DNA of 32,551 nucleotides, taken from positions 1 through 32,551 of the forward strand of contig JAATFM010000088.1 of NCBI GenBank assembly GCA_015655195.1, in the 5' to 3' direction. Of the stretch, positions 21,946-30,900 are shown in pieces (the first letter of the stretch is position 1; the number at the start of each line of letters is the position of its first letter). Origin of the DNA: Terriglobales bacterium. GTDB lineage: Bacteria; Acidobacteriota; Terriglobia; Terriglobales; Acidobacteriaceae. A program made the position numbers and the translations under genes. The notes beneath the pieces were generated by a model. The model was not told where the DNA came from and did not search any database. It worked only from the letters and a program-made list of their open reading frames with translations.

Positions 21946-22064
21946 GCAGTGTCCTGATTTCCATCCCGCTATTCCCCCGGGGGCTAAAGCCCGCCCAATT
22001 TTGGGCTGTTTGCGGCACGGCTAAAGCCGTGCCCTTTCAAAACAATGGCAAATCAGGACACTAC
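21946..22064. repeat. REPIN-like palindromic element, copy 2
   Basis: The left end GCAGTGTCCTGATTT and the right end (GTAGTGTCCTGATTT on the other strand) are inverted repeats. Inside are GGGCT-aa-AGCCC (21981-21992), GGCACGGCT-aa-AGCCGTGCC (22014-22033) and the core CCCTTTCAAAACAATGGCA shared with copy 1 (1960-2098). It fills most of the gap upstream of pgi. Confidence 0.8.
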
Positions 22065-22150
22065 CAGATTCCCCGTCTTTTATCCCACATCAACCGAGGT
22101 GTATTAGGCTCATACGTGAGCATATTTCTGAAAGGTTGAGGCACCCCCCT

Positions 22151-23797
22151 ATGAGCACTTCTCCCGCCACTACCACCCAGACGCCGCTGACTCAACTCCC
22201 AGCCTGGAAGGCGCTTGCCGCCCATTACGAGAAGATCCACACGGAACATCTGCGCGACCTGTTCAAGAATAATCCTGCGCGCGGCACGAAATTCGTTGCC
22301 GAAGCCGAGGGCATCTACCTCGATTACTCGAAGCACCGCATCACGGAAGAAACGCTGAAGCTGCTGCTCCAGTTGGCCGAGGAAAGCGGACTCAAGGCGC
22401 GCATTGACGCCATGTTCGCCGGCGAAAAGATCAACTCCACCGAAAAGCGCGCCGTGCTGCACGTGGCCCTGCGCGCTCCCAAGGGAGAAAAGATTCTCGT
22501 CGACGGCGAGGATGTGGTTCCTGGCGTGCATGAGGTTCTGGACCGCATGTCCGCCTTTGCCGACCGCGTACGCAGCGGCGAGTGGACAGGCTACACCGGC
22601 AAGCCGATCCGGAACATCGTGAACATCGGCATCGGCGGCTCTGACCTGGGCCCGGTGATGGCCTATGAGGCGCTGCGCCACTACAGCCAGCGCGATCTGA
22701 CCTTCCGCTTCGTCTCGAACATTGACGGCACCGACTTTGCCGAAGCTACGCACGACCTCGATCCTGAAGAGACGCTCTTCCTCATCTCCTCGAAGACCTT
22801 CACCACGCTTGAGACCATGACCAACGCGCATACGGCGCGGACATGGGCGCTCCAGAAGCTGGAGCATCATGCGGCCATCGCCAAGCATTTCGTCGCGGTC
22901 TCCACCAATGCCGCCGAGGTGACCAAGTTCGGCATCGACACGGCCAACATGTTCGGCTTCTGGGACTGGGTCGGCGGGCGCTACTCGATGGATTCGGCCA
23001 TTGGCCTCTCGACCATGCTGGCCATTGGCCCGGAAAACTTTCGCAAGCTGCTTGCCGGCTTCCACGCCATCGACGAGCACTTCCGCACGGCTCCGTTTGC
23101 CCAGAACCTGCCCGTGCTGATGGGCCTGCTGGCTGTCTGGTATGCCGACTTCTTCGGCGCGCAGACCGTGGCCGTGCTGCCCTACGACCAGTACCTCAAG
23201 CGCTTTCCCGCCTACCTGCAGCAGCTCACCATGGAGAGCAACGGCAAGCACGTCACGCTCTCCGGCGACAAGGTGAGCTACGAGACCGGCCCCATCTACT
23301 GGGGCGAGCCGGGAACCAACGGACAGCACTCCTTCTACCAGCTCATCCACCAGGGAACGAAGCTCATCCCCAGCGACTTCATCGGCTTCTCAAAGACGCT
23401 GAACAAGCTCGGCGAACACCACGACCTGCTGATGGCGAATGTCTTTGCGCAGGCGGAAGCGCTGGCCTTCGGCAAGACCGCCGAAGAGGTCAAAGCCGAG
23501 GGCACGCCGGACTGGCTTGTGCCGCACCGTGTCTTCGAGGGCAACCGCCCGTCGAACACAATTCTGGTCGAGAAGCTCACTCCTGAGGCGCTGGGCAAGC
23601 TGGTGGCGCTCTACGAGCACTCCGTCTTTACCCAGGGAGCGATCTGGCAGATCAACTCCTTTGACCAGTGGGGCGTGGAGCTGGGCAAAGTGCTGGCCAA
23701 ACGGATCGGCGGTGAGCTGGAAAGCGCAGGCGAAACCACCACGCACGATAGCTCGACCAATACACTCATCAACCTCTACAAAAAGCAGCGCGGGTAG
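22151..23797 (+). CDS. pgi: Glucose-6-phosphate isomerase
   Basis: Interconverts glucose-6-phosphate and fructose-6-phosphate in glycolysis/gluconeogenesis. The 548-residue product has the sugar-phosphate binding [18 protein letters not shown] (G162-D165), [40 protein letters not shown], and the PGI signature with [21 protein letters not shown] (catalytic Glu386 in this numbering). Length is that of the E. coli-type enzyme. ATG 22151 follows GAGG by nine bases; the upstream in-frame TTG at 22136 is less likely. A palindromic element lies just upstream and a strong terminator just downstream, so the gene is probably monocistronic. Confidence 0.97.
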   Translation: MSTSPATTTQTPLTQLPAWKALAAHYEKIHTEHLRDLFKNNPARGTKFVAEAEGIYLDYSKHRITEETLKLLLQLAEESGLKARIDAMFAGEKINSTEKRAVLHVALRAPKGEKILVDGEDVVPGVHEVLDRMSAFADRVRSGEWTGYTGKPIRNIVNIGIGGSDLGPVMAYEALRHYSQRDLTFRFVSNIDGTDFAEATHDLDPEETLFLISSKTFTTLETMTNAHTARTWALQKLEHHAAIAKHFVAVSTNAAEVTKFGIDTANMFGFWDWVGGRYSMDSAIGLSTMLAIGPENFRKLLAGFHAIDEHFRTAPFAQNLPVLMGLLAVWYADFFGAQTVAVLPYDQYLKRFPAYLQQLTMESNGKHVTLSGDKVSYETGPIYWGEPGTNGQHSFYQLIHQGTKLIPSDFIGFSKTLNKLGEHHDLLMANVFAQAEALAFGKTAEEVKAEGTPDWLVPHRVFEGNRPSNTILVEKLTPEALGKLVALYEHSVFTQGAIWQINSFDQWGVELGKVLAKRIGGELESAGETTTHDSSTNTLINLYKKQRG

Positions 23798-23810
23798 AGT
23801 GCCTGCACCA

Positions 23811-23857
23811 AAGCACTTCGGGGAGCAGGCTTTGTGCCCGCTCCCCGAAGTGCTTTT
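23811..23857 (+). terminator. Intrinsic terminator of pgi
   Basis: AAGCACTTCGGGGAGC (23811-23826) pairs perfectly with GCTCCCCGAAGTGCTT (23840-23855) and the stem ends in TTTT, 14 bases after the pgi stop. The 16-bp stem also sits before the convergent barrel-protein gene, so it may stop transcription from both sides. Confidence 0.9.
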
Positions 23858-23887
23858 AGAGATCTGCTGCCGGAGCAAAGCGGTTCT

Positions 23888-24517
23888 CTACCGGTGACCG
23901 AAGTTATAGAGGCCGTCGATCGTGAATCCATGCGGAGTAAGGGCATTCGGGCCAAAGAGCTGCGGCCACCACTGGTATTCGTAGTCCACACGCGCCGTAA
24001 AGCGGCGTGTGAGACGGTAGTCGACGCCGCCGCCAACCGAAGTTACCGTGCGCGAATCGCTGCTGTATGTACTCCCCGGCGCATACCAGCTAATGCTGCC
24101 CCACGATCCCAGGGCCTTGGCATAGGGCGAAAAACGATGAAACCGCAACCGCGCCGGCTGATACGTCAAACCGCCGCCGACGGTATACAAGGTGGGAAGA
24201 TACGAGTGTATTACCTGGGTGCCGACGATGGTCGTATACCTTCCATTGCCAAGGCCGAAGGCCAGACCGCGAAACTCACCTTCCAGGTTCACATCATTCA
24301 GAAAACCCGGCATGATCGGCGGGTGCCAGTCCACCACAGCTGAGTAGCCATACGAATACTTCCCACCCCAGTCTGGATTGTAGGCAGCAAACCCTCCGCC
24401 CGCCATGAGGCGCGGACGGTCCACGCTGGCAGCATAAGCAGCCTGCGCCGAAGCAGGCGCTGCAGCAGTCATCAACGACAGCACAAGGACGCACACATAT
24501 AGCCACTTGCATCGCAT
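23888..24517 (-). CDS. Small outer-membrane beta-barrel protein
   Basis: This 209-residue product has a signal peptide (MRCKWLYVCVLVLSLMTAAAPASAQ, then AAYAAS). The mature part alternates polar and hydrophobic residues, with strands ending in aromatics (YGYSAVVDWHPP, VNLEGEFRGLAFGLG, TYTVGG-like turns, TARVDYEYQWWPQLF) and a terminal strand GFTIDGLYNFGHR, as in OmpA/OmpW-like 8-stranded barrels. Role unknown. The frame is open to 24604, but ATG 24517 with AAGGAG ten bases upstream and an immediate signal peptide is the right start. Two 27-bp tandem repeats lie directly upstream. Confidence 0.88.
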   Translation of the reverse strand: MRCKWLYVCVLVLSLMTAAAPASAQAAYAASVDRPRLMAGGGFAAYNPDWGGKYSYGYSAVVDWHPPIMPGFLNDVNLEGEFRGLAFGLGNGRYTTIVGTQVIHSYLPTLYTVGGGLTYQPARLRFHRFSPYAKALGSWGSISWYAPGSTYSSDSRTVTSVGGGVDYRLTRRFTARVDYEYQWWPQLFGPNALTPHGFTIDGLYNFGHR

Positions 24518-24530
24518 AGTCTTGCATCTC

Positions 24531-24585
24531 CTTAAATATTCATTGATCCAAGGCAGACTTAAATATTCAATTGGTCCAAGGCAGT
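24531..24585. repeat. Tandem 27/28-bp direct repeat upstream of the barrel-protein gene
   Basis: On the minus strand, copies of CTGCCTTGGA(C/T)CAAT...GAATATTTAAG stand head to tail. They differ at only a few bases. The promoter-proximal copy runs into the AAGGAG ribosome site of the gene starting at 24517. The pair could be a duplicated promoter or two regulator-binding sites. Confidence 0.8.
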
Positions 24586-24633
24586 CTGGAGGTGATCCGG
24601 GCAAAGTATATCGTGTATCTTCAACGAACTATG

Positions 24634-25242
24634 TTAATTAAGCAGAGTCCCTGCTTCCTTTTCTATGGCCTCAAGAAGCGCCTGCGAAACCGCGATGCGC
24701 TCCTCGGCCAGCACTGTCGATTGTACTAGCCGCAGCCTGGCCGGTAACTGTTCGACGGATCTTTTCAGAACAGGTAACACGTCGGAAAAGGTCGCGTAAC
24801 GCGTATCGCGGCCTACTTTCACCAGGGCTCGCAACGCTCCGATGGCGCCAAGCTGCTCTAGAATATCGGCATCGCGGAGGATGGCCGCCTCCCGGAGCGC
24901 GGGCTCGTCCTGCGGCTGATGGGTGCGAATGACTTCCGCCACCGCATCGAGCTTTTCTCTTGGGAAGCCCCATTCCGCCAAAAGGTTGCGCGATTTTTCA
25001 ATTGTGTACGGCACATGGTCCCAGCGCGCCAGCTCTTCCGGGTCGGCGGGGCGGTGGCCGAGGAAGACGCCGAGATCGTGCATCCATGCCGCGGCAAAGA
25101 CGACATCGTCGTCGTAGTCCATGCCGCGACCGATCTCCGTGGCGAGCGCATAGAGGCGGGGCTGATGACCGTATTTGTCCACGGGCCGTGCCTCGGCGCG
25201 GATGTAATCCATGACGGACTGGCGCCAGGCGGCCTGTGTCAT
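24634..25242 (-). CDS. HD-domain metal-dependent phosphohydrolase
   Basis: This 202-residue protein has the HD-fold ligands: H26 (KYGHQPRLYALA), H55-D56 (AAWMHDLGVFLGH), H108 (IRTHQP) and D124 (LRDADILEQLGAIG). The family removes phosphates from nucleotides or other phosphoesters; the substrate here is not predictable. The start ATG shares the four bases ATGA with the manA stop (25239-25242), so the two proteins are made together. No signal peptide is present. Confidence 0.9.
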   Translation of the reverse strand: MTQAAWRQSVMDYIRAEARPVDKYGHQPRLYALATEIGRGMDYDDDVVFAAAWMHDLGVFLGHRPADPEELARWDHVPYTIEKSRNLLAEWGFPREKLDAVAEVIRTHQPQDEPALREAAILRDADILEQLGAIGALRALVKVGRDTRYATFSDVLPVLKRSVEQLPARLRLVQSTVLAEERIAVSQALLEAIEKEAGTLLN

Positions 25243-26240
25243 CGAGTCGGCTCCGGTTTCGGTTTCGGCCAGCGCGGCGAGATGCGGATCAGGTCGAGCC
25301 CGCCGGGATTTTCCACCGTAAAGGCCGGCGATGCGGCAGGCACAGCAGCGATGCCGCGTGCGGGAATCTCAACCGGCCCGAAGCCCTCGCCGCTAAGCAG
25401 CGCCGCGCCGGATGCCGCAAAGAGATAGGAAAGATTGCCGACCGGCTCGTCCGCCTGGGCAAGCGTTGCGCTGGCGCGGGAGCCTGTCACCGGAATGCGC
25501 TCGATGCGGAAGTAGTCCGCGTCGAGCAGCACGGTGCGGTCGCTCAGCACCTGCGGCGGAATCTTGCCGGCGTGGGTCGTGAGGTGCGTCGCCTCCAGGG
25601 ATTTTTCAATATGCAGCTCGCGCGGGCGGCCGTAATCGTACATGCGATAAGTGGTGTCGGAGTTCTGCTGCGTTTCGAGCAGGATGGAGCCCGGCCAGAT
25701 GGCGTGAACCGTGCCCGCATCCACAAAAACCACGTCGCCCTGCTCCACGGGAAGCATCCGCAGGCTCTCTTCGAGCGTGCCGTTATGAATGCCGGCGCGA
25801 ATCTCGTCCATTGTGACGCCGGGCTTGAGCCCCGCGGCCACCTCCGCACCCGGCTCGGCGGCCAGCGCATACCAGCACTCGGTTTTTCCGCGCGGCTGGC
25901 CGTACTTCTGCGCCATGGCGTCGTCGGGATGCACCTGCACGCTGAGCTTCTCTTTCGCAAAGATCATCTTGAGGAGCAGGGGAGAACCGGAAGGCACGGC
26001 TGGGCCCATCAGCTCCGCGGGAGCCTGCTCGAAAAGCTGGCCCAGCGTCCCACCGGCATGAGCGCCGGAGGCAATGCGGCAATCGTCGCCGGTGAGCCAG
26101 ACCTCTCCGATGGGCTCATCGCCGGCAAGGAAGTCATACCAGGGGCGCAAATCGCGATAGCCCCAGATGCGGGCGACAAATCGAGGCTCAATGAGGAAAG
26201 GCGCAAATTCCGTGGAGAGAATTGGTGATTCTGAAGGCAT
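25239..26240 (-). CDS. manA: Mannose-6-phosphate isomerase (type I, cupin)
   Basis: Zinc enzyme that interconverts mannose-6-phosphate and fructose-6-phosphate. The 333-residue product shows RIWGYRDLRPWYD, IGEVWLTGDD, LLLKMIFAKEKLSVQVHPDD with ligands Q102 and H104, KTECWYAL with E121, and VFVDAGTVHAIWPGSILLETQQNSD with H179. Length fits the short Bacillus/Firmicute-like class. The frame is open to 26369, but ATG 26240 (MPSESPILS) with GGAG 11 bases upstream gives the normal N-terminus. It is followed by an overlapping HD-hydrolase gene and has its own 5' region downstream of a hairpin at 26401-26428. Confidence 0.94.
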   Translation of the reverse strand: MPSESPILSTEFAPFLIEPRFVARIWGYRDLRPWYDFLAGDEPIGEVWLTGDDCRIASGAHAGGTLGQLFEQAPAELMGPAVPSGSPLLLKMIFAKEKLSVQVHPDDAMAQKYGQPRGKTECWYALAAEPGAEVAAGLKPGVTMDEIRAGIHNGTLEESLRMLPVEQGDVVFVDAGTVHAIWPGSILLETQQNSDTTYRMYDYGRPRELHIEKSLEATHLTTHAGKIPPQVLSDRTVLLDADYFRIERIPVTGSRASATLAQADEPVGNLSYLFAASGAALLSGEGFGPVEIPARGIAAVPAASPAFTVENPGGLDLIRISPRWPKPKPEPTR

Positions 26241-26389
26241 GTCCGTGTCGGCTCCATCGGGCAAAAAAGGCACACTCGCCCTTGTTCCGATTGTGTCACA
26301 GGAGGCGTGAAAGCATTGTGATCCTGCCTCTTCCCAGCCCCCCCCAGGCAGATTGTAAGGGCAGATCACGCGAGCCGGAAATCGCCCTG

Positions 26390-26428
26390 AAAAACCGAAT
26401 CCCCAGGGGCTGGCAAAAGCCCCTGGGG
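26390..26428 (-). terminator. Probable terminator of the outer-membrane barrel gene
   Basis: CCCCAGGGGCT (26401-26411) and AGCCCCTGGGG (26418-26428) form an 11-bp perfect stem. On the minus strand six bases and then TTTTT follow. The gap before the T-run is longer than ideal. It stands between the barrel gene's stop (26484) and the manA promoter region. Confidence 0.6.
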
Positions 26429-26483
26429 AGAATGCGAAAACACTCCGGTCTTTTATACGTATTTGGAATTCGTTTCGGAATTC

Positions 26484-27911
26484 TTATTTGAAGCCGATGC
26501 CGACCAGCGGTACGGGATCGCTCTTGAGGCCGACATTGTTGACCGGCACCATCACGTTGGCATAAAAAAGCACGTGCTTTGCCGGCGCATATTTGACGCC
26601 GCCGCTGAAGTTGAAGGTGGTGTAGGTGTTGGGGATCTTTGTGGTGGCTTCAAACGAGCCTGGAATCGTGATGGAGCAGGTTGAACACGGAGTAAGCGCG
26701 ATCGTCGTGGTACCAAGCGACGGCGTATTCACGTACTGATGCCCCACGCCATCCAGGGCGATCGTGAACTTGCGATGCAGGCCGAAGTCCGCACCGAAGG
26801 CATAGTCGAGTCCACCGGGAAGATTCAGGTACGGCTTCTTCGTAATGTCCATAATCTGCGACTGGCCATTCCACTGATAGCCGACCTTTACATGGGGCGC
26901 GATGCCTTTGCCGTGGAAGGAGCCGCGGTACTCCACCAGGCCGAAGAAATTGCCGCCATAAGCGCCGGAGCCGAGGTAGTTGTTGGAATCGCCGGTGGGA
27001 AACCGCACCTGCGCTCCAACAGCAATGGCATAGCGGCCCTCCTGCCCGAGCAACTGCTGCTTTATATCCACCATGACGTCGCCGATGCCGCTTGCCGATC
27101 CGCTGGAAATGTTCGGTGTCTGAGTGGCGGAAGTCAGCGGAATGTAGGGTTGCGTGGTAGAGATATTCGGCGCGTAGAGATAGCCCTGAAAATTGTGGCT
27201 GTTGACGTTCATGGAAACCGAGTTGATCGGAACCGCCACGGAGACATCCGTGGTCCGGCTCAACCCAAATGAGAACAGCCCGATGTACTGGTCCATCGAG
27301 AAATTGACGGTGCTCTGCATGGCGCCGTAGAAGGTGCCGGTTGTATTGCCCACCGGCAAATCGGGCACGCTTGTGCTCAGGTTCAGGTTGCGCAGGCTCT
27401 GACCATCAATATCGGTAAAGTTGAAATGCTGGTAGGCAAAGCTGAGGAAGAAGCCCTTTCTTGGAACCGTGTCCGGACGGTCGGTGAGGATAGGGCCAAG
27501 GTTGCTGAAAGGCCTCGGCGTGTCGCTGCCGGGCAGGCGCAGCGACACGGTTCCTACCGCGGCGCTCGGCAGCGGCAGTTGCGCCAACTGCGTAGCGATG
27601 GAAGTGTTAAGAGCCCCCGTGATGCCTGCCGCCGCACTTGAAAGAGCCGACGGGAAGCTCGACCCCGGAGGCACGTTGCCGCCGTAGTAGATGCTGGCCA
27701 GAACCGTTGAGTTGAAAGGATACTGGCAAACCATTGGGCCTACAGTAGCGGTGGAAGACGTTGTCGGCGTCGGGCAGTTCACCTGCCCGGAGAGCAGCGG
27801 CGCCGATGCAAACGCAAGACTCAGCAGCACAATGGTAGCTTTCACAGTTTCACTCCGGCGCAATCTGCGCGATTCACGAACGAAAGAAGTTAACGCAAAA
27901 AGTGGGCTCAT
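26484..27911 (-). CDS. Outer-membrane beta-barrel protein (phenol-degradation MetA-like/porin type)
   Basis: The 475-residue product has a signal peptide in VKATIVLLSLAFASAPLLSGQ. A Ser/Thr/Pro-rich 100-residue segment follows, then many amphipathic strands (FFLSFAYQHFNFTDIDG, YIGLFSFGLSRTTDVSVAVPI, IGDVMVDIKQQLL, YAIAVGAQVRFPTGDSNNYLG, FFGLVEYRGSF, APHVKVGYQWNG, KFTIALDGVGHQY) and a final strand KSDPVPLVGIGFK ending in an aromatic-Lys pair. The RFPTGD pattern is typical of the transporter family PF13557. The start is either ATG 27911 (AGAGG upstream) or GTG 27845 (GGAG seven bases upstream), which gives a shorter, cleaner signal peptide. It lies 13 bp after the Ig-repeat giant and is likely co-transcribed. 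Confidence 0.85.
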   Translation of the reverse strand: MSPLFALTSFVRESRRLRRSETVKATIVLLSLAFASAPLLSGQVNCPTPTTSSTATVGPMVCQYPFNSTVLASIYYGGNVPPGSSFPSALSSAAAGITGALNTSIATQLAQLPLPSAAVGTVSLRLPGSDTPRPFSNLGPILTDRPDTVPRKGFFLSFAYQHFNFTDIDGQSLRNLNLSTSVPDLPVGNTTGTFYGAMQSTVNFSMDQYIGLFSFGLSRTTDVSVAVPINSVSMNVNSHNFQGYLYAPNISTTQPYIPLTSATQTPNISSGSASGIGDVMVDIKQQLLGQEGRYAIAVGAQVRFPTGDSNNYLGSGAYGGNFFGLVEYRGSFHGKGIAPHVKVGYQWNGQSQIMDITKKPYLNLPGGLDYAFGADFGLHRKFTIALDGVGHQYVNTPSLGTTTIALTPCSTCSITIPGSFEATTKIPNTYTTFNFSGGVKYAPAKHVLFYANVMVPVNNVGLKSDPVPLVGIGFK

Positions 27912-27924
27912 GGTCGCCTCTGCA

Positions 27925-30900
27925 CTAGTTCAAGGAAATGGGCACGATGGAGTAGTACGTGTTCGGCGTCGGTGTGACGCTATCCCTGGCCTCCACCAAG
28001 ATTTTGTAGCTGCCAGCGTCCAGTGCGGTGCCGGGGTTCGTCGAGCCGAGCTGAACCGCCTTGTATCCGCCTCCGCAGCCGCTGGTACTGAGCGCCCCGA
28101 AAGCCAGCATGAGGATCGCCATCATACGAAAGATGTTCTTCCTGGCCTTATTGCGCCCGAACCAGCCGAAGAAAGCCAGAACCGGCACTCCAAAGGCCAT
28201 GGCCGCATACACCCCGCCGGACCGGCTGTTCGGCGCGATGGAGGAGGTGGAGCCGGCAGGAGTCAACGCGATGGCAACGGCCACGCTGGTCGTTGCCGAG
28301 GCAATCGGGATCGGCGTCGTTGCAGTGCAGGTCACATATTGGCTGCTGGAGTTATCGAGCGTCTTGCCGGTGGTCAGGTTAAGAAGCGTCGGACAACTGA
28401 CCGAGGCCAGCGAACCGGTGGCGCTCAGTGTGGAGAAGCTGATGTTTGCCGTCTGCGGAATGCCGCCTGCGCCATAAACAAGCTGCTCCGCAGCGACGTT
28501 GGCAACGTTCAGCGCCTTGGTGATGGAGTAGGTCAGACCCGTCACCTTGGGATCGGTCGCCTTGATCGTGACGATGTACGGTCCTGCCACTGCCGAAGCC
28601 GATGCGCTGAGCGTGACACTGATGGCCGTGGCACCCGGAGCCGCGGAGCTGGCCGAGAGCGAGCATGATGGATCGCTGACCGGGCCGGTGGAATTGCTCA
28701 CCGAGCAGTTGTAAGTCAGCGTATCGCTCAGGCCGCCGACGGCAGTGGCCGCAACGGCAACCGTCTGATTCCCGAAGAAGGGATCACTGGCGCTGCTGTT
28801 TCCGGAGCTGACCGTAACGCTGCTGGCTGAGGCGCTGGTAAAGGCCAGCGCGAAGTTCTCGACCGTCTCATTGACTGCCTGCGTGCAGTTGGATGCCTGC
28901 GAACAGGCAAAGTTGGTGTCGTTCGCAAGGGTTGCCGTGACCGTGTCCGTGCCGCCGGTGTAGGTCAGCGGGTAGGGCACCGTGCAGGCAGCGGTGAAGG
29001 TGCTGGTGGGCGCGATTCCGGCGGGCACAAGCGCGCTGCACGCTGCCAGGCCGGAGGTGGAAGTAAAGCTGATCGTGCCTGTCGGAACAATTCCGCCTGC
29101 GGGCACTGCCGGGCTGGTTGTCACGGTCACGGCGTAGACGACCTGCTGCGACGCATAGCTCGGGTTCATTGACGAAGCGATGGCAACGGTCGTGGCTGCC
29201 GGCTTGATATTCACCGCTGTCGCCGTGCTGGCGCTGGTCTTGAAGTTCGCGTTGTCACCGCTGTAGGTCGCGATGATGTTATACGGGTTTCCGGCGACCG
29301 GCAGGTTCGGCGCCGTGCAGGAGGCCGCGCCGCTCGTAACCGTAGCCGTGCAGAGGGTGGTTGCCCCGTAAGCAAATACGACTGTGCCGCTGGGAGCAAT
29401 CGTGCCTGAGTCGCTGGGCGCGACCTTGGCGTTCAGCGTCAGCGCCTGATTCACGGCTGGCGAAGCAGAGGAGACCGTCAGCGTAGTTGTCGGCGTGTCC
29501 TGCCCGATGGTCACTGTGACTGCGGCGGTGCTGGTGCTGACGCTGAAGTTCTTGTCGCTGCCGGTGCCGTTGTAGGTGGCGTAGATGTTGTAGGTTCCCG
29601 CGGCCAGGCTCGACGGGCTGCACGAGGCCTGATAGTTCGGGCTCGACGCGCTTCCCTTGTTGGCCACCGTGGCGGTGCAGAGGGTGGACGGAGTGGTCGA
29701 TCCCGAAGGCGTGTACGTGAAGCCCACGCTGGCGCTGGGAGCCGTGCCGACCGGATAGGTTGCGGCCACCGTCGCGGTAAGTGAAAAGCTCTGGTTCACC
29801 ACGGGTGTCGCGGTCGATGTTGCGGCAGTCGTGGTGGTGGACTGCGCCGTAACGGTCTGCGCCACCGCCGTAGAGGTGCTGCTGTTGAAGTTCGCGTCTC
29901 CGGCGTACTTTACCGTGATGCTGTGCGAGCCGAGCGCGAGGCCGGTCGAGAGCACGCAGGTGTTGGTGGCACTGACAGCAACCGGCGAGCAAAGCTGCGT
30001 CGTTCCGTCGAAGAAGGTCACATTGCCGGTCGGCGCACCGCTTCCGCTCGGACGCGTGAACGTGGAGGTGAAGGTTACCGGCTGGTTGACCACCGAGCTG
30101 CCGCTGGTGCTGGAAGCGACGCTGATGCCGGTGTTGGCCGAGCTGACCGTAACCGTCTGGTCAGTCGCGGAGGTGGAAGAGCTGCTCGTGAAGTTGGCTC
30201 CGGTAGCGGTGTAGGCGGCGGCCACCGTGTACGAACTGGCCGACGTAAAGGCGTAGGAGCATGTCGCCGTTCCCGTAGCGGAGAGAGCCGCACTGGCGCA
30301 TAGCGTCGTTGTGCCGCTGGCCGAGGTGCTGGTGAATTTCACCGATCCCGTCGGCACGGGCGCGCCGGACACGGTCGTAGTCGCCGCTGGCGTTACTGTG
30401 GCCGTAAAGGTCACGTTCGCGTTGACGCTCGCGGTGCTGGGCCCGGTCACCGCAGTCGAGGTGCCGGTGGCGCCTATCGTTAACGACAAGGAGGCACTGC
30501 TCGCGGAATTGAACTGCGTGTCGCCCTGGTATGCGGCCACGATGCTACTGCCCCCCACACCGGTAAACGTATAGGTGCAGGAGGTGGCCGGCAGCGTGAA
30601 GCTGCACAGTGTCGTGGCGCCGTGGTTGATGTTGAACGTGCCCGTGGGCTGCGTGGCAGCCGTCGAGGCCGGGGTGGTAAAGCTCGGAACCGAGAATGTG
30701 ACCAACTGATTGACCGTCGGCGCTGTAGTCGACGGCACCAGCGTGAAGGTCGGCGTGGCCTTGGCGACGGCGAGGGTCACCGAGTTGGAAGTCGCGGCGG
30801 CAAAGTTCGGGTCCGTCGCGCCCTGGTTGAAGATGGCCGACGCCGAAACGCTGGTTGTTACCAGCGATGAGGTGACGCACTTGGCTATCGTACCGGTCAG

